Source of the DNA: an uncultured Paracoccaceae bacterium
Lineage (GTDB): Bacteria > Pseudomonadota > Alphaproteobacteria > Rhodobacterales > Rhodobacteraceae
Length of the DNA stretch: 64,000 bases
Assembly (NCBI GenBank): GCA_943787785.1
Contig: CALSNT010000001.1
Span: forward strand, 191,423 to 255,422
Direction: 5' to 3'
The notes beneath the pieces were generated by a model. That model was not told where the DNA came from. It worked only from the letters and a program-made list of their open reading frames with translations, and searched no databases. The translations under genes were made by a program, and so were the position numbers. Of this stretch, positions 1 to 10,215 are shown piece after piece. Each line of letters begins with the position of its first letter. The stretch's first letter is position 1.

Positions 1-539
1 ATCAGATCAACATCATGCACCAGATTCACCGAAATCGGACCCGCACCCGCCTTCTTGCGCCAAGGCGCGACGTCAAAATAGTCATCTGGCTTGTAGAACC
101 AGCATGTCACCTGTGCTGCGCGCACCTGACCGATTGCCCCATCCTTGATGAGTTGCGCGGTCTTTTGAATGATCGGATTGTGGCGTCGGTGATGACCGAC
201 CAAGATCGGCACGTTCTTTTTGCGGGCGCGATCAATCAGACCTTGCGCCTCATCCGCAGAGGCTGCCAGAGGTTTCTCGATCAGCACAGGCACGCCGCGC
301 TCAACGCAGGCCATGCCGCCCTCAACATGCATCAAAGTGGGCGTGGAGAGGACCACGCCATCCACATCAACGGCTGCAAACATCTCATCCAGCTGCGCAA
401 AGACAGGGACCATCTGATCGGTTGGCCCGGGCTCGACCACGGCTGCCAGCTCGACACCGTCAACTTGTCCAATCGCGGCGATGTGGCGCTGGCCAACCAG
501 CCCCGCCCCGACAACTGCTATTCTTTTCGGTTGACCCAT
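1..539 (-). CDS. Gfo/Idh/MocA family oxidoreductase, C-terminus beyond window
   Basis: About 179 codons of the N-terminal part are present; the rest lies left of position 1. The protein begins MGQPKRIAVVGAGLVGQRH, a Rossmann nucleotide-binding turn (GAGLVG), and continues with the family's EKPLA motif at about residue 90, where the lysine is catalytic in relatives. This supports an NAD(P)-dependent sugar or polyol dehydrogenase. Substrate cannot be told from this part. The start is the ATG read leftward from 539. It is divergent from the GntR/FCD regulator at 695, with a perfect palindrome between them, so it is probably that regulator's target (inference). Confidence 0.85.
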   Translation of the reverse strand, partial: MGQPKRIAVVGAGLVGQRHIAAIGQVDGVELAAVVEPGPTDQMVPVFAQLDEMFAAVDVDGVVLSTPTLMHVEGGMACVERGVPVLIEKPLAASADEAQGLIDRARKKNVPILVGHHRRHNPIIQKTAQLIKDGAIGQVRAAQVTCWFYKPDDYFDVAPWRKKAGAGPISVNLVHDVDL

Positions 540-590
540 CTGGCCCTCGTACGTCGCATTTCGGCTACGCTAACAGAGTTGACGAGATTC

Positions 591-620
591 GCAATAATAT
601 ATGATATTTTTTATTATTGC
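591..620. promoter_or_regulatory. Perfect 9-bp inverted repeat, candidate GntR operator
   Basis: GCAATAATA at 591-599 is matched exactly by TATTATTGC at 612-620, with a 12-nt AT-rich spacer. It sits in the divergent region between the Gfo/Idh oxidoreductase (start 539) and the GntR/FCD regulator (start 695), in a short AT-rich patch unlike the flanking GC-rich DNA. Position and symmetry fit an operator for the adjacent regulator. Binding is inferred, not shown. Confidence 0.5.
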
Positions 621-694
621 CTATTTTATACGTCGTTGAGGAATATCGGATGATCATGTTAACATCTGCAAAACCACGCGATGAAAGGCCCAGC

Positions 695-1363
695 ATGTCC
701 CAAACCGCCCCGACCGTTGGGTCCAGCACGTATGAGCGGATCAAGCATGACATCATTTTTGGTGACCTCGCACCTGGCGCGAAACTCAAGCTTGACGGAT
801 TGCGGAACCGCTATGCCGCCAGCGTGTCAACCTTGCGCGAAACCCTGAACCGTCTGGCTAGCGAAGGATTCGTGCAGGCCGCCGAGCAGCGCGGTTTCTT
901 CGTGCGCCCCGTCTCGGCCACCGACCTCAAAGAAATCGCAGAGCTCCGCATTTTGCTGGAATGCTCAGCGCTTGAAACCTCCATCGAATGTGGTGATGCG
1001 GATTGGGAAGGAAACCTTGTCGCCGCCCACCACAAGCTGCACCTGATCGAGCAAAAAATGCTCGACGGGGACACCAGTCAGAAAGAGCTGTGGAAACGCT
1101 ATGATTGGGAGTTTCATCAGGCGCTGATCCAGGCCTGCAATTCAGACAACCTGTTGTCGCTACATGGAACGATTTTCGATAAATACCTGCGCTACCAGAT
1201 GCTGGTGTTAACCCACCGCGGCGCGCCCGCGATCGACGAACACAAGGCCATGTTTGATGCGGCACTTGCGCGGGATATAGCAACGGCCAAGGACGTTCTG
1301 AAAGGTCACATTCGATCCGGCTTGGACCATACGCTGGCTGCAATGAATGATTTGCCAAAGTAA
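695..1363 (+). CDS. GntR family transcriptional regulator, FCD subfamily
   Basis: This is a 222-residue regulator. The N-terminal winged helix is seen in YERIKHDIIFGDLAPGAKL and in SVSTLRETLNRLASEGFV, with the usual GFFVRPVS wing. The C-terminal two-thirds is an all-helical FCD ligand-binding domain with family-like ELR and EFH stretches. FCD regulators usually repress carbon catabolism genes and bind small carboxylates or sugar acids. I chose ATG 695 because AAAGG lies about 6-11 nt upstream; an in-frame start at 617 would add 26 unconserved-looking residues. The gene is divergent from a Gfo/Idh/MocA dehydrogenase, its likely target. Confidence 0.88.
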   Translation: MSQTAPTVGSSTYERIKHDIIFGDLAPGAKLKLDGLRNRYAASVSTLRETLNRLASEGFVQAAEQRGFFVRPVSATDLKEIAELRILLECSALETSIECGDADWEGNLVAAHHKLHLIEQKMLDGDTSQKELWKRYDWEFHQALIQACNSDNLLSLHGTIFDKYLRYQMLVLTHRGAPAIDEHKAMFDAALARDIATAKDVLKGHIRSGLDHTLAAMNDLPK

Positions 1364-1691
1364 GTCATTGCCGCGCAGAACTGGCAAATGGAAATTGATT
1401 GGGCAAGAATCCACAAGGTGAGGCAGGCGGCACGCGCCGTTTGGCCAAAGATAATGATTTGCGTCATCCGCGCAAGCGCCCGAGGCGACGAACGACATTT
1501 GGCTCGCAACCCAGTGACCGCTCTCACGATTGAGCCGGCAGACTGGCAGTGCAAATATTGTGACTACAAAGAAATGCTGCGTCAGCAATAGCCGCAGCCG
1601 CACAAGTCCGCTTTGTCCGCATTGCGGTCATTGGTAATCTAGTGGAACCGACAATTGATACCGCGGCACCGCAAAGCAATACGCCCGCTAT
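1364..1691. other. Convergent intergenic region, no gene seen
   Basis: These 328 bp lie between the converging GntR regulator and the peptidoglycan-binding lipoprotein. A 67-codon ORF (1388-1591) resembles no family and has no convincing ribosome binding site. ATTTGCCA at 1350-1357 pairs with TGGCAAAT at 1382-1389 across the regulator's stop codon, a long-loop hairpin that could help termination. Nothing else is evident. Confidence 0.5.
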
Positions 1692-2219
1692 TCACCCCTC
1701 TCTCGGCACGGCAACCAATCCCAGCCGCCGTGCACTGTCCATCGACAGCTCTCCGCTGTTGGGTCCGGTGTTGGCCTGGAATGCCCGGATTGCGGCGCGG
1801 GTTGGATTATCAAGCGTGCCACTGGGCGCGCCGTCCAGCAGGCCGCGCGCGATTAGGGCGCGTTGCAGTGAGGCGATGAAGTCCGGGGTCAGATCAGCGA
1901 AACAGGGCGTTTCAAACCAGATCTGGCGGCGCGACTGGACGATGTTCTGGCGTACCTCGGTGCGATAGGTTGCTGGCTGAACAATCGTGCCTGTGGCATC
2001 ATAAATCGGTGGCGTAACCTGCACTTGCTGGTTCGCCATCTCCACGGTGGCAGGGGTTGTGTCGCGGACATAACACGACCCGGGTCGCGCATTCGGCGGT
2101 GCATTTCGCATCACTTGCGGCAGCGGCCCTGCAACGCAGGCCGTCAGCACAAGGCCCAGCACGCCAATGTTGGCGTATCTTTGAACATGTCTCACTACTC
2201 GATCGCCTCTGGTGGGCAT
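1692..2219 (-). CDS. Peptidoglycan-binding-domain lipoprotein
   Basis: This 175-residue predicted exported lipoprotein has a hydrophobic segment, IGVLGLVLTAC, ending in a lipobox whose cysteine is about residue 28. The mature part has a central segment of unknown type. The C-terminal 60 residues resemble a PG_binding_1 repeat: FIASLQRALIARGLLDG, then GTLDNPTRAAIRAFQ. These domains usually tether proteins to murein. The basic stretch before the signal may mean the true start is a few codons downstream. It converges with the GntR regulator and stands alone. Function beyond murein attachment is unknown. Confidence 0.8.
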   Translation of the reverse strand: MPTRGDRVVRHVQRYANIGVLGLVLTACVAGPLPQVMRNAPPNARPGSCYVRDTTPATVEMANQQVQVTPPIYDATGTIVQPATYRTEVRQNIVQSRRQIWFETPCFADLTPDFIASLQRALIARGLLDGAPSGTLDNPTRAAIRAFQANTGPNSGELSMDSARRLGLVAVPREG

Positions 2220-3741
<1,522 letters not shown>

Positions 3742-3911
3742 GGCGGTTATTGAAATGGCGCCGCTGGAGGGGCGGACATTGATGGCAGCAGAACGTCAGA
3801 CGGGCGCTCGCCCAGTGCCCTCGGCTTGATTCCGGGCGCAGGACAGCAACTCACAAACGTCTACATCGGGCCCAAAGTGCCAACCGATGCAAACACCGCC
3901 GTTGGTGTCGC

Positions 3912-5174
3912 CTACAACGCCCGCCAGCCAATATCGCGGCGACAAAACCCGCCCGGCCAATCGAGAGCGTCCACCATCGCATAGGCCCGCGCATGCGCCT
4001 CGGCCAGTGAGGCACCGCGCGCGGTTACATTCAGCACCCGTCCGCCGGTGGCGACCACTTTGCCGTCCTGCTCGGTGGTCCCGGCATGAAATGTCATTTG
4101 AAAACTATCCTCGGGCAGCCCGCCCAACCCGCCGATCAGACTGTCCTTTTCATAGGCGCCCGGATACCCATTGGCCGCCATCACCACGGTCAAAGCATGG
4201 TCACCGGCCCAATTCACGGTCATACCCGCCAAACGACCTTCGGCGCAGGCCTGCAACAGGTCCAGCACCTGTGCGCCCAATCGCATCATCAAAACCTGGC
4301 ATTCCGGATCGCCGAAGCGGACGTTGTATTCGACCAGCCGCGCGCGCCCGTCTTCGATCATCAGCCCTGCATAAAGAACACCTTGAAACGGGGTCCCGCG
4401 CCGCGCCATTTCGGCCACCGTCGGGCGAATGATCCGGTCCAGCACCTGCGCCTGCACCGCCTCGGTCAACACCGGGGCCGGCGAATAGGCCCCCATGCCG
4501 CCGGTGTTCGGGCCGGTGTCGCTTTCACCGACTCGCTTGTGATCCTGCGCAGTGCCGAAAGGCAGAACGGTTTCACCATCGCAGAGGACGAAGAAGCTGG
4601 CTTCCTCGCCGCCCATGAATTCTTCAATGACAACCTCGGCCCCGGCATCGCCGAAAATGCCGCCGAACATCTCGTCAATCGCAGCGCAAGCTGTCGCCAC
4701 ATCCTCGGCTACAACAACGCCCTTTCCGGCGGCCAGCCCGTCTGCCTTCACCACAATAGGCGCGCCCTGGGCCCGGACATATTCCTTCGCTGCCCCCGCT
4801 TGCGAGAACCGCGCCCACTCCGCCATCGGTGCACCCGCCGCGTCGCAAATCTCATGCGTGAAGGCTTTGGAGGCCTCCAACTGCGCTGCCGCCGCGGATG
4901 GCCCGAAGACCGAGAAGCCAGCAGCGCGCAGATCATCCGCCACTCCGGCTGCCAGCGGCGCTTCCGGCCCGACAATCACCAGGTCGACCGAGGCGCCCTC
5001 GGCCAGTTCCACCACTGCCGCGCCATCCATGACGTCGATGTCCGCACAATCGGCCACGGCGGCAATACCCGCATTGCCGGGTGCCACGATCAGCCGGTCA
5101 CACTTGGGGTTCTGATTCACCGCCCAAGCCAGACTGTGTTCCCGCCCACCGCTGCCCAAAATGAGAATATTCAT
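3912..5174 (-). CDS. purD: Phosphoribosylamine--glycine ligase
   Basis: GARS makes glycinamide ribonucleotide from phosphoribosylamine, glycine and ATP in purine synthesis. The 420-residue length is standard. The N-terminus MNILILGSGGREHSLAW is diagnostic, followed by GPEAPLAAG and the ATP-grasp signatures KADGLAAGKGV, GPNTGGMGAYSP and EYNVRFGDPECQ. The C-terminal beta-barrel domain carries TTEQDGKVVATGGRVL. The gene is divergent from xseA with about 78 nt between starts, so the two probably have back-to-back promoters. Confidence 0.98.
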   Translation of the reverse strand: MNILILGSGGREHSLAWAVNQNPKCDRLIVAPGNAGIAAVADCADIDVMDGAAVVELAEGASVDLVIVGPEAPLAAGVADDLRAAGFSVFGPSAAAAQLEASKAFTHEICDAAGAPMAEWARFSQAGAAKEYVRAQGAPIVVKADGLAAGKGVVVAEDVATACAAIDEMFGGIFGDAGAEVVIEEFMGGEEASFFVLCDGETVLPFGTAQDHKRVGESDTGPNTGGMGAYSPAPVLTEAVQAQVLDRIIRPTVAEMARRGTPFQGVLYAGLMIEDGRARLVEYNVRFGDPECQVLMMRLGAQVLDLLQACAEGRLAGMTVNWAGDHALTVVMAANGYPGAYEKDSLIGGLGGLPEDSFQMTFHAGTTEQDGKVVATGGRVLNVTARGASLAEAHARAYAMVDALDWPGGFCRRDIGWRAL

Positions 5175-5252
5175 CGCTCTTCCCCCCGCTTCAATGGCCT
5201 TCTAGTGTGCGCTCATGAGCGCCACAAGCAGCCCCCCTGACGGCGGATCCCA

Positions 5253-6824
5253 ATGTCCAACCTGATCGACGATGACGGCGACGGGCCCGCACCAGGCGCG
5301 AACGCACATGAATTCACCGTCACCGAAATCTCGGGCGCGATCAAACGAGTGATCGAGGGGGAATTCGGTCACGTCCGCATCAAGGGCGAGGTTGGCCGTG
5401 TCTCGCGTCCCCGTTCGGGGCACATCTACCTCGACTTGAAAGATGACCGCTCGGTGATCTCGGGCGTGATCTGGAAGGGCGTGTCCGCACGACTCGCGAC
5501 TCAGCCCGAAGAAGGCATGGAAGTCATCGCCACCGGCAAAGTCACGACTTTCGGAGGCCAATCGAAATACCAGATCGTGATCGAAGACATCCGCCCCGCC
5601 GGGGTTGGTGCGCTGATGGCGATGCTGGAGAAACGTAAGAAGGCGCTGGAAGCCGAGGGGCTGTTCGATGCGGCCCGCAAGAAACCGTTGCCGTTCCTGC
5701 CCGAGGTGATCGGTGTCGTCACCTCGCCCTCGGGTGCAGTGATCCGCGACATCCTGCACCGGCTGCGCGACCGGTTCCCGCGCAACGTGCTGATCTGGCC
5801 CGTCGCCGTGCAAGGGCAATCTGCCGCCGGACAGGTCGCCGCCGCCATCGACGGTTTCAATCGGCTGACACCGGGTGGGAAGATCCCAAGACCTGACGTG
5901 CTGATCGTGGCGCGTGGTGGCGGATCGCTGGAAGACCTCTGGGCCTTCAACGAGGAGATCGTCGCGCGTGCAGTTGCCGCCAGTGACATCCCGCTGATCT
6001 CGGCGGTGGGCCACGAAACCGACACCACGCTGATCGACTTCGTATCCGACCACCGCGCACCAACACCCACTGCCGCTGCGGAGCGCGCTGTTCCGGTGCG
6101 TCTGGACCTGCTCGCCTGGGTCGACGGGCAGGGTGCGCGCCTGTCCCGCGCCGCAGCCGAGGCAACTGGCCGCCGTCGCCAACGCCTTGCCGATCTCGCC
6201 CGCGCTCTGCCGCGCCCCGAAACGTTACTTAGCTCCGCCCGTCAACGCCTCGACCTTGCTGAAGATCGTCTGCCGCAGGCCTTGCGCAACGCGGCGGCAC
6301 GCAAGCGGCTACGGTTAGTGGAGACATCGTCAGTACTGTCGCCGCGCGCCCTTCAGGTTCGGCTAGTGACCGAGCGGCAAAGACTAACGGACCTGCAAGC
6401 ACGTGCGGGATCCGCATTGACCAGTCAGATGCGTGACCATCGCCGCGCATTCTCCAACCTGGGAGCTCGCCTGCGCCCGGCGCTGCTACGCCAACCGCTC
6501 AGCCACAAGTTCCGCGCATTCGATGCTGCTGCTGCCCGCCTGATCAATCTTGCACAAGGCCAGACTACGGCTCGCCGCAGCCGCCTCGAGGCGATTGAGC
6601 GTTTGCGGACCTCGATCGGATACGAAGCGACGCTGGCGCGCGGCTACGCCGTGGTGCGGGGTGACGGAGACGTTGTGATGACAGCCAAGGACGCCGGCAA
6701 AGCTGACACACTGGAAATACAATTTCGCGATGGACGCCTATCTGTTGGGTCGGGCGTTTCACCTGCCCCGAAAATCAAGAAGCCCTCAAAGAAACCGCCG
6801 CCCGGTCAGGGCTCGCTCTTTTGA
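5253..6824 (+). CDS. xseA: Exodeoxyribonuclease VII large subunit
   Basis: XseA with XseB degrades single-stranded DNA to short oligonucleotides in mismatch repair and damage processing. The protein has 523 residues. An N-terminal OB-fold (FGHVRIKGEVGRVSRPRSGH) binds DNA. The catalytic domain includes GVVTSPSGAVIRD, VARGGGSLEDLWAFN and SAVGHETDTTLIDFVSD. The second half is the Arg/Leu-rich helical stalk. The lysine-rich tail ends PPPGQGSLF. No xseB lies in the window. The gene stands alone, with a structured region immediately downstream. Confidence 0.97.
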   Translation: MSNLIDDDGDGPAPGANAHEFTVTEISGAIKRVIEGEFGHVRIKGEVGRVSRPRSGHIYLDLKDDRSVISGVIWKGVSARLATQPEEGMEVIATGKVTTFGGQSKYQIVIEDIRPAGVGALMAMLEKRKKALEAEGLFDAARKKPLPFLPEVIGVVTSPSGAVIRDILHRLRDRFPRNVLIWPVAVQGQSAAGQVAAAIDGFNRLTPGGKIPRPDVLIVARGGGSLEDLWAFNEEIVARAVAASDIPLISAVGHETDTTLIDFVSDHRAPTPTAAAERAVPVRLDLLAWVDGQGARLSRAAAEATGRRRQRLADLARALPRPETLLSSARQRLDLAEDRLPQALRNAAARKRLRLVETSSVLSPRALQVRLVTERQRLTDLQARAGSALTSQMRDHRRAFSNLGARLRPALLRQPLSHKFRAFDAAAARLINLAQGQTTARRSRLEAIERLRTSIGYEATLARGYAVVRGDGDVVMTAKDAGKADTLEIQFRDGRLSVGSGVSPAPKIKKPSKKPPPGQGSLF

Positions 6825-6831
6825 CATCATC

Positions 6832-6939
6832 GGTTTGAAAATATCGTGGGCGGCTGGGGCTGGCCCCCAGCCATTGCCCGCAGCCACGAGCCGGCGAGTA
6901 TTGTCCGGCCGCGCCAGGCTAGTAGAGCGTTTTCAAACC
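6832..6939. repeat. Long-span inverted repeat enclosing a stem-loop
   Basis: GGTTTGAAAA at 6832-6841 is matched exactly by TTTTCAAACC at 6930-6939, and both arms extend outward imperfectly through GACATC. Inside, GGCTGGGG at 6852-6859 pairs with CCCCAGCC at 6865-6872 around a 5-nt loop. The element fills the gap between converging xseA and the 130-aa exported protein, overlapping the latter's last codons. It may be a bidirectional terminator or a palindromic repeat. The inner stem shares GGGGGCCAGCCCC (opposite strand) with 45475-45487. Confidence 0.45.
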
Positions 6940-7325
6940 CCGATGTCCGGTCCGATACATGCCATCGGTTCATTGCTTTCACGGGTCTCATAAAGCTCCA
7001 GAACCTCGTCACTTCCGGCAAAATCCGCGCGCAACCCGTCGCCTTTGCGGGTGAAGCGCCAACATTGTGGACTGGGCTCCAGCTCGTAGACAAAGCAGAT
7101 CTTATCGTCTTCTTCGTACCAGAGGCCTTCCTGACATTGCCCGTCGAGGAACGACCAGCGCACCCGGCGGTCATCGAAATACTCCTCGATCCCGTACTCG
7201 CGCCCTTCGCGGCTGAACGTCAGGGTCTTGCCGCTGGTGTAGGCTTCAAATTCCGCCGCGCTCATCGGGGTTTCCGCTGCGGCGGGTGCCGCGACCAACA
7301 GGAGAAAGAATAATACGCGTCTCAT
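6933..7325 (-). CDS. Exported hypothetical protein, 130 aa
   Basis: A clear signal peptide (MRRVLFFLLLVAAPAAAETP) is followed by about 110 residues with a compact predicted beta-rich pattern: KTLTFSREGREYGIEEYF, a W-rich middle, and three cysteines (CQEG, CFVY, CWRF) plus one near the C-terminus. Four cysteines in a periplasmic protein suggest two disulfides. The pattern of a short beta-barrel with 'G..YG.E.Y...R' is common in small secreted proteins of Rhodobacterales, but I cannot name a function. It converges with xseA. Confidence 0.75.
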   Translation of the reverse strand: MRRVLFFLLLVAAPAAAETPMSAAEFEAYTSGKTLTFSREGREYGIEEYFDDRRVRWSFLDGQCQEGLWYEEDDKICFVYELEPSPQCWRFTRKGDGLRADFAGSDEVLELYETRESNEPMACIGPDIGV

Positions 7326-7392
7326 GGATCAAATCTGCCACGGGGGCCGCTCACGCGCAAATGACGTTCGCCGTTACCTGCCAATTCCGGCA

Positions 7393-7959
7393 TCAGCGCG
7401 CCTGCGCATGATACTCGGCATTTGGCTGCATTCCAGTGGCTGAGGCTAACCGGTTGCTCATCGCGAAGAATCCGGCGACCGAGGCGATGTCCCAGATGTC
7501 GCGATCCGAGAACCCGGCGACGCGCAGCGCTTGCCGGTCATGTTCCTCGATGGTTGCGCTGGAGGTTGCGACCTTCTCGGTAAACTCCAGCATCGCCCTT
7601 TGCCTTGCATCCAGATCAGCCACGCGCCAATTCATCACCATCGCCTCGCCCAGTGCCGGATCTCCCGACAGCGTGCGGACGGCAGCGCCATGGGCGACCT
7701 GACAGTACCAGCAGCGATTGACCGAGGATGTGACCACCGCGATCATCTCGCGCTCCAGCTTGCTCAGACCGCTCTCGCCAAGCATCAGATCGTTATAAAG
7801 CGCGGTGAAGGCGTCCAGCTTGGCGATGTCGAAGGCGTAGGCGCGCAGGACGTTGGGGATCAGCCCAAGCTTGTCGGCGCAGATGTCAAAGTATTTCTGC
7901 GTCTCCGGCGGCAGCGGATCGACAGCAGGCAGGTCCAGGGCGGTGGGTTGGTTGGTCAT
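7393..7959 (-). CDS. AhpD-like peroxidase-related / carboxymuconolactone decarboxylase family protein
   Basis: This 188-residue all-helical protein has the redox motif CWYCQVAHG (CxxC plus downstream His) in the helix that forms the AhpD active site. It belongs to the 'uncharacterised peroxidase-related enzyme' branch of the CMD family and is likely a thiol-dependent peroxidase or reductase. I start it at the ATG read from 7959, preceded by GGAGG (AAGGAGGACCC); upstream codons of the open frame belong to the GNAT gene read out of frame. It overlaps the GNAT stop by ATGA and is the last gene of a three-gene unit. Confidence 0.9.
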   Translation of the reverse strand: MTNQPTALDLPAVDPLPPETQKYFDICADKLGLIPNVLRAYAFDIAKLDAFTALYNDLMLGESGLSKLEREMIAVVTSSVNRCWYCQVAHGAAVRTLSGDPALGEAMVMNWRVADLDARQRAMLEFTEKVATSSATIEEHDRQALRVAGFSDRDIWDIASVAGFFAMSNRLASATGMQPNAEYHAQAR

Positions 7960-8675
7960 GGGTCCTCCTTCATACGATAATGATAGTAACCGACAGGCTG
8001 CATCCCAAGCCCGGCGTATAGCGCGTTTGCCTCGGTGTTCGCCGTTGTGACCGCCAATGCCAGCCAGGTTGCTCCATTGCGCGCGGCCCAATCCGCAGCC
8101 GCCCGCGTCAGGGTCGCCCCCATGCCGTTGCGGCGCCGTTCGGGTGCGACCTCCAGGGCATGGATCATCGCGATATCCCCTGCGCTGGCCACGAAAGCGC
8201 AAGCAGCGGGTCGGTTCTGCGCCCGCCCGAACAGCGCGGTTTTCGACCCATGAACCCGATCCATGACCGCCAGCCTGGCCGGTCCAATCCCGCCTTCGGC
8301 CCAGAGGTCGGCCATGATCGCCAGCGGCGGCCAAACCTCGAACGCCACCATGCGCGGGGCAGGGGCGGCGATGGCATGGGCCTGCACAACGTAGAGCGTC
8401 ACCGGGTCGATCACCCGATAGCCTTGGTCAGCCAACGCTGCATCCAGCGCGGCCTCGCCTTCACGCACCATGATCAGCGGCGTTTGCCCAACGTTGCGCA
8501 TGGCGGATTCGGCCTCCGCCAGCCCTCCATAATCGCCCTCCAACGTCGCCGCAGACACCCGTTTGCCACCATCGGCCCCGTCGCGGATGTTCCAGGGACC
8601 GACGCGGCGGGTGCTGGCGGCGGGCCAGGTCGCCTCGATCGCGGCATAGATGTCGGGGGCGGTCGGCAGGATCAC
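7956..8675 (-). CDS. GNAT family N-acetyltransferase
   Basis: The protein has 239 residues. The C-terminal half is the GNAT fold: the acetyl-CoA loop appears as VAPERRRNGMGATLTRAAADWA (R/Q-x-x-G-x-G/A type), then LAVTTANTEANALYAGLGM, the typical motif B. The N-terminal half is a weaker, possibly second GNAT-like domain. Substrate unknown. It starts with GTG, overlapping the CinA-like stop as GTGA, and overlaps the following AhpD-like gene as ATGA, so all three genes are translationally coupled. Confidence 0.9.
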   Translation of the reverse strand: MILPTAPDIYAAIEATWPAASTRRVGPWNIRDGADGGKRVSAATLEGDYGGLAEAESAMRNVGQTPLIMVREGEAALDAALADQGYRVIDPVTLYVVQAHAIAAPAPRMVAFEVWPPLAIMADLWAEGGIGPARLAVMDRVHGSKTALFGRAQNRPAACAFVASAGDIAMIHALEVAPERRRNGMGATLTRAAADWAARNGATWLALAVTTANTEANALYAGLGMQPVGYYHYRMKEDP

Positions 8676-9403
8676 TCGGCATCGCCCGCGAAGGCCTCTA
8701 GCAGCGCGGCGCGCACCATTGAAATTGCCGCCGCGTCACTGCCGCGGATGACGATGTTGGAACCGAATTTGCCTTTGCGTTGAAACGGATAGCTGCCGAT
8801 GGACAGCTCGGGATGGGCCTTGGCCAGGCCCGTCAGAACCTGCGCGATATCGCCCTCTCCACGGTCTATCCGCACCGTGTCGCTTTGAAGCGGAGCGCCG
8901 CCAGTCAGTTGCGGCATCACCGTCGCAACCATCGCTTCGAACACCGCCGGAACGCCTGCCATCACGTGTACGTTGCCAATCGAGAATCCCGGCGCGATGG
9001 AGACCGGATTGTCGATCAAAATGGCCCCGTCCGGGATGCGGGCCATACGCAGCCGGGCCTCGTTCAGCTCTCCGCCCGTGCGTTTGTAGTGCGCCGCCAG
9101 CAGCGCGCGCGCATCCGCGCGCACGTCGATCGCTGCCCCGAACGCTTCGGCAATGCAATCCGCCGTGATGTCATCATGCGTCGGTCCGATCCCGCCCGAA
9201 GTGAAGACATGATCCCAGGCGCCCGACAGCGCCTGAACTGCCGCGACAATCGCGGCGCGGTCGTCCGCAACCACGCGCACTTCGGCCAGGTCGATGCCCT
9301 TCTTGGTCAGCACTCCTGCCAGATGGTGCATGTTAGAATCCCGAGTGCGGCCCGACAGTATCTCATCTCCGATGACCAGCATCGCGGCGGTGGGGTTGGG
9401 CAT
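8672..9403 (-). CDS. CinA-like molybdopterin-binding domain protein
   Basis: This 243-residue protein carries the MoCF/MPT-binding fold: AAMLVIGDEILSGRTRDSN at the start and FTSGGIGPTHDDIT at about residue 72, both hallmark CinA N-terminal motifs. The C-terminal nicotinamide-nucleotide amidase domain of full CinA is missing. It is a short COG1058-type protein; some relatives are ADP-ribose or NAD-related pyrophosphatases, but the substrate is not evident. First gene of the overlapping trio with GNAT and AhpD-like protein, divergent from sfsA with 48 nt between starts. Confidence 0.88.
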   Translation of the reverse strand: MPNPTAAMLVIGDEILSGRTRDSNMHHLAGVLTKKGIDLAEVRVVADDRAAIVAAVQALSGAWDHVFTSGGIGPTHDDITADCIAEAFGAAIDVRADARALLAAHYKRTGGELNEARLRMARIPDGAILIDNPVSIAPGFSIGNVHVMAGVPAVFEAMVATVMPQLTGGAPLQSDTVRIDRGEGDIAQVLTGLAKAHPELSIGSYPFQRKGKFGSNIVIRGSDAAAISMVRAALLEAFAGDAE

Positions 9404-9451
9404 TGGCGCGCGTCCTTGCTTGGGGCTGACCATGGGTATAGGTCGCCCGCC

Positions 9452-10165
9452 ATGCGGTTTCCAACCCCTCTGATTCCGGCAACGCTGATCCGGCGCTACA
9501 AACGCCTTCTGGCGGATGTTCTGCTGGAGGATGGGCGCGAGGTGACGGCGCATTGCCCGAACCCCGGCGCGATGCTGGGGCTGGCAGAGCCGGGTATGCG
9601 GGTCTGGCTTGAAACCAATAATGACCCGAAGAGAAAGCTCAACTACGGCTGGCGGCTGGTGGAACTGCCTGGCGGCAATTTCGCAACCGTGGATACCGGC
9701 GTGGCCAATCGGATCGTGCAGGAGGCACTTACAGCGCATGCTATCCCGCACCTGGAGGTCTACCAGACGGTGCGTTCTGAGGTTCGCTATGGCGACAACA
9801 GCCGTTGCGACTTCCTGCTGAGCGAACCGGGCCTTCCCGACTGCTGGGTCGAAGTCAAAAGCGTCACGCTGCGACGGCAGGGCGATTGGGGAGAGTTTCC
9901 CGACTGCGTCACCAAGCGTGGCGCAAAGCATCTTGGCGATCTGGCAACGAGAGTGGGTATAGGCGACCGGGCCGTCATGTTGTACGTCATGCAGCGCACT
10001 GATTGCGCCCGGTTCCGACTGGCCGAGGACCTTGACCCCGGATATTCTGCGGCGTTTCGGGCGGCGCAGGATGCGGGGGTTGAGGCGATTGCAGTTGGCA
10101 CAGAAATTGATCCCGAGGGTGTGACGCTTGGCAGTGGCCTGACACTGGCACCGGAACTGGCATAA
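9452..10165 (+). CDS. sfsA: DNA/RNA nuclease SfsA
   Basis: The protein has 237 residues, the usual size for SfsA ('sugar fermentation stimulation protein', shown in some bacteria to be a nuclease). Family features include TAHCPNPGAMLGL near residue 35, the acidic PD-(D/E)XK-like core SRCDFLLSE followed by WVEVKSVTLRR, and the PDCVTKRGAKHLGDL motif. Start ATG 9452 gives the expected N-terminus MRFPTPLIPATLIRRYKR. It precedes map by 50 nt on the same strand and may be transcribed with it. Confidence 0.95.
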   Translation: MRFPTPLIPATLIRRYKRLLADVLLEDGREVTAHCPNPGAMLGLAEPGMRVWLETNNDPKRKLNYGWRLVELPGGNFATVDTGVANRIVQEALTAHAIPHLEVYQTVRSEVRYGDNSRCDFLLSEPGLPDCWVEVKSVTLRRQGDWGEFPDCVTKRGAKHLGDLATRVGIGDRAVMLYVMQRTDCARFRLAEDLDPGYSAAFRAAQDAGVEAIAVGTEIDPEGVTLGSGLTLAPELA

Positions 10166-10215
10166 CGCCGCGCAAACCCCTATATACCCGCAAAATCCGA
10201 CTGAAAGAGACTGCT

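Noticed and set aside
4086-5240. 384-codon plus-strand ORF opposite purD
   Set aside because: It is antisense to purD, whose motifs are complete, and its product is rich in Arg/His/Gln as expected of a shadow frame.
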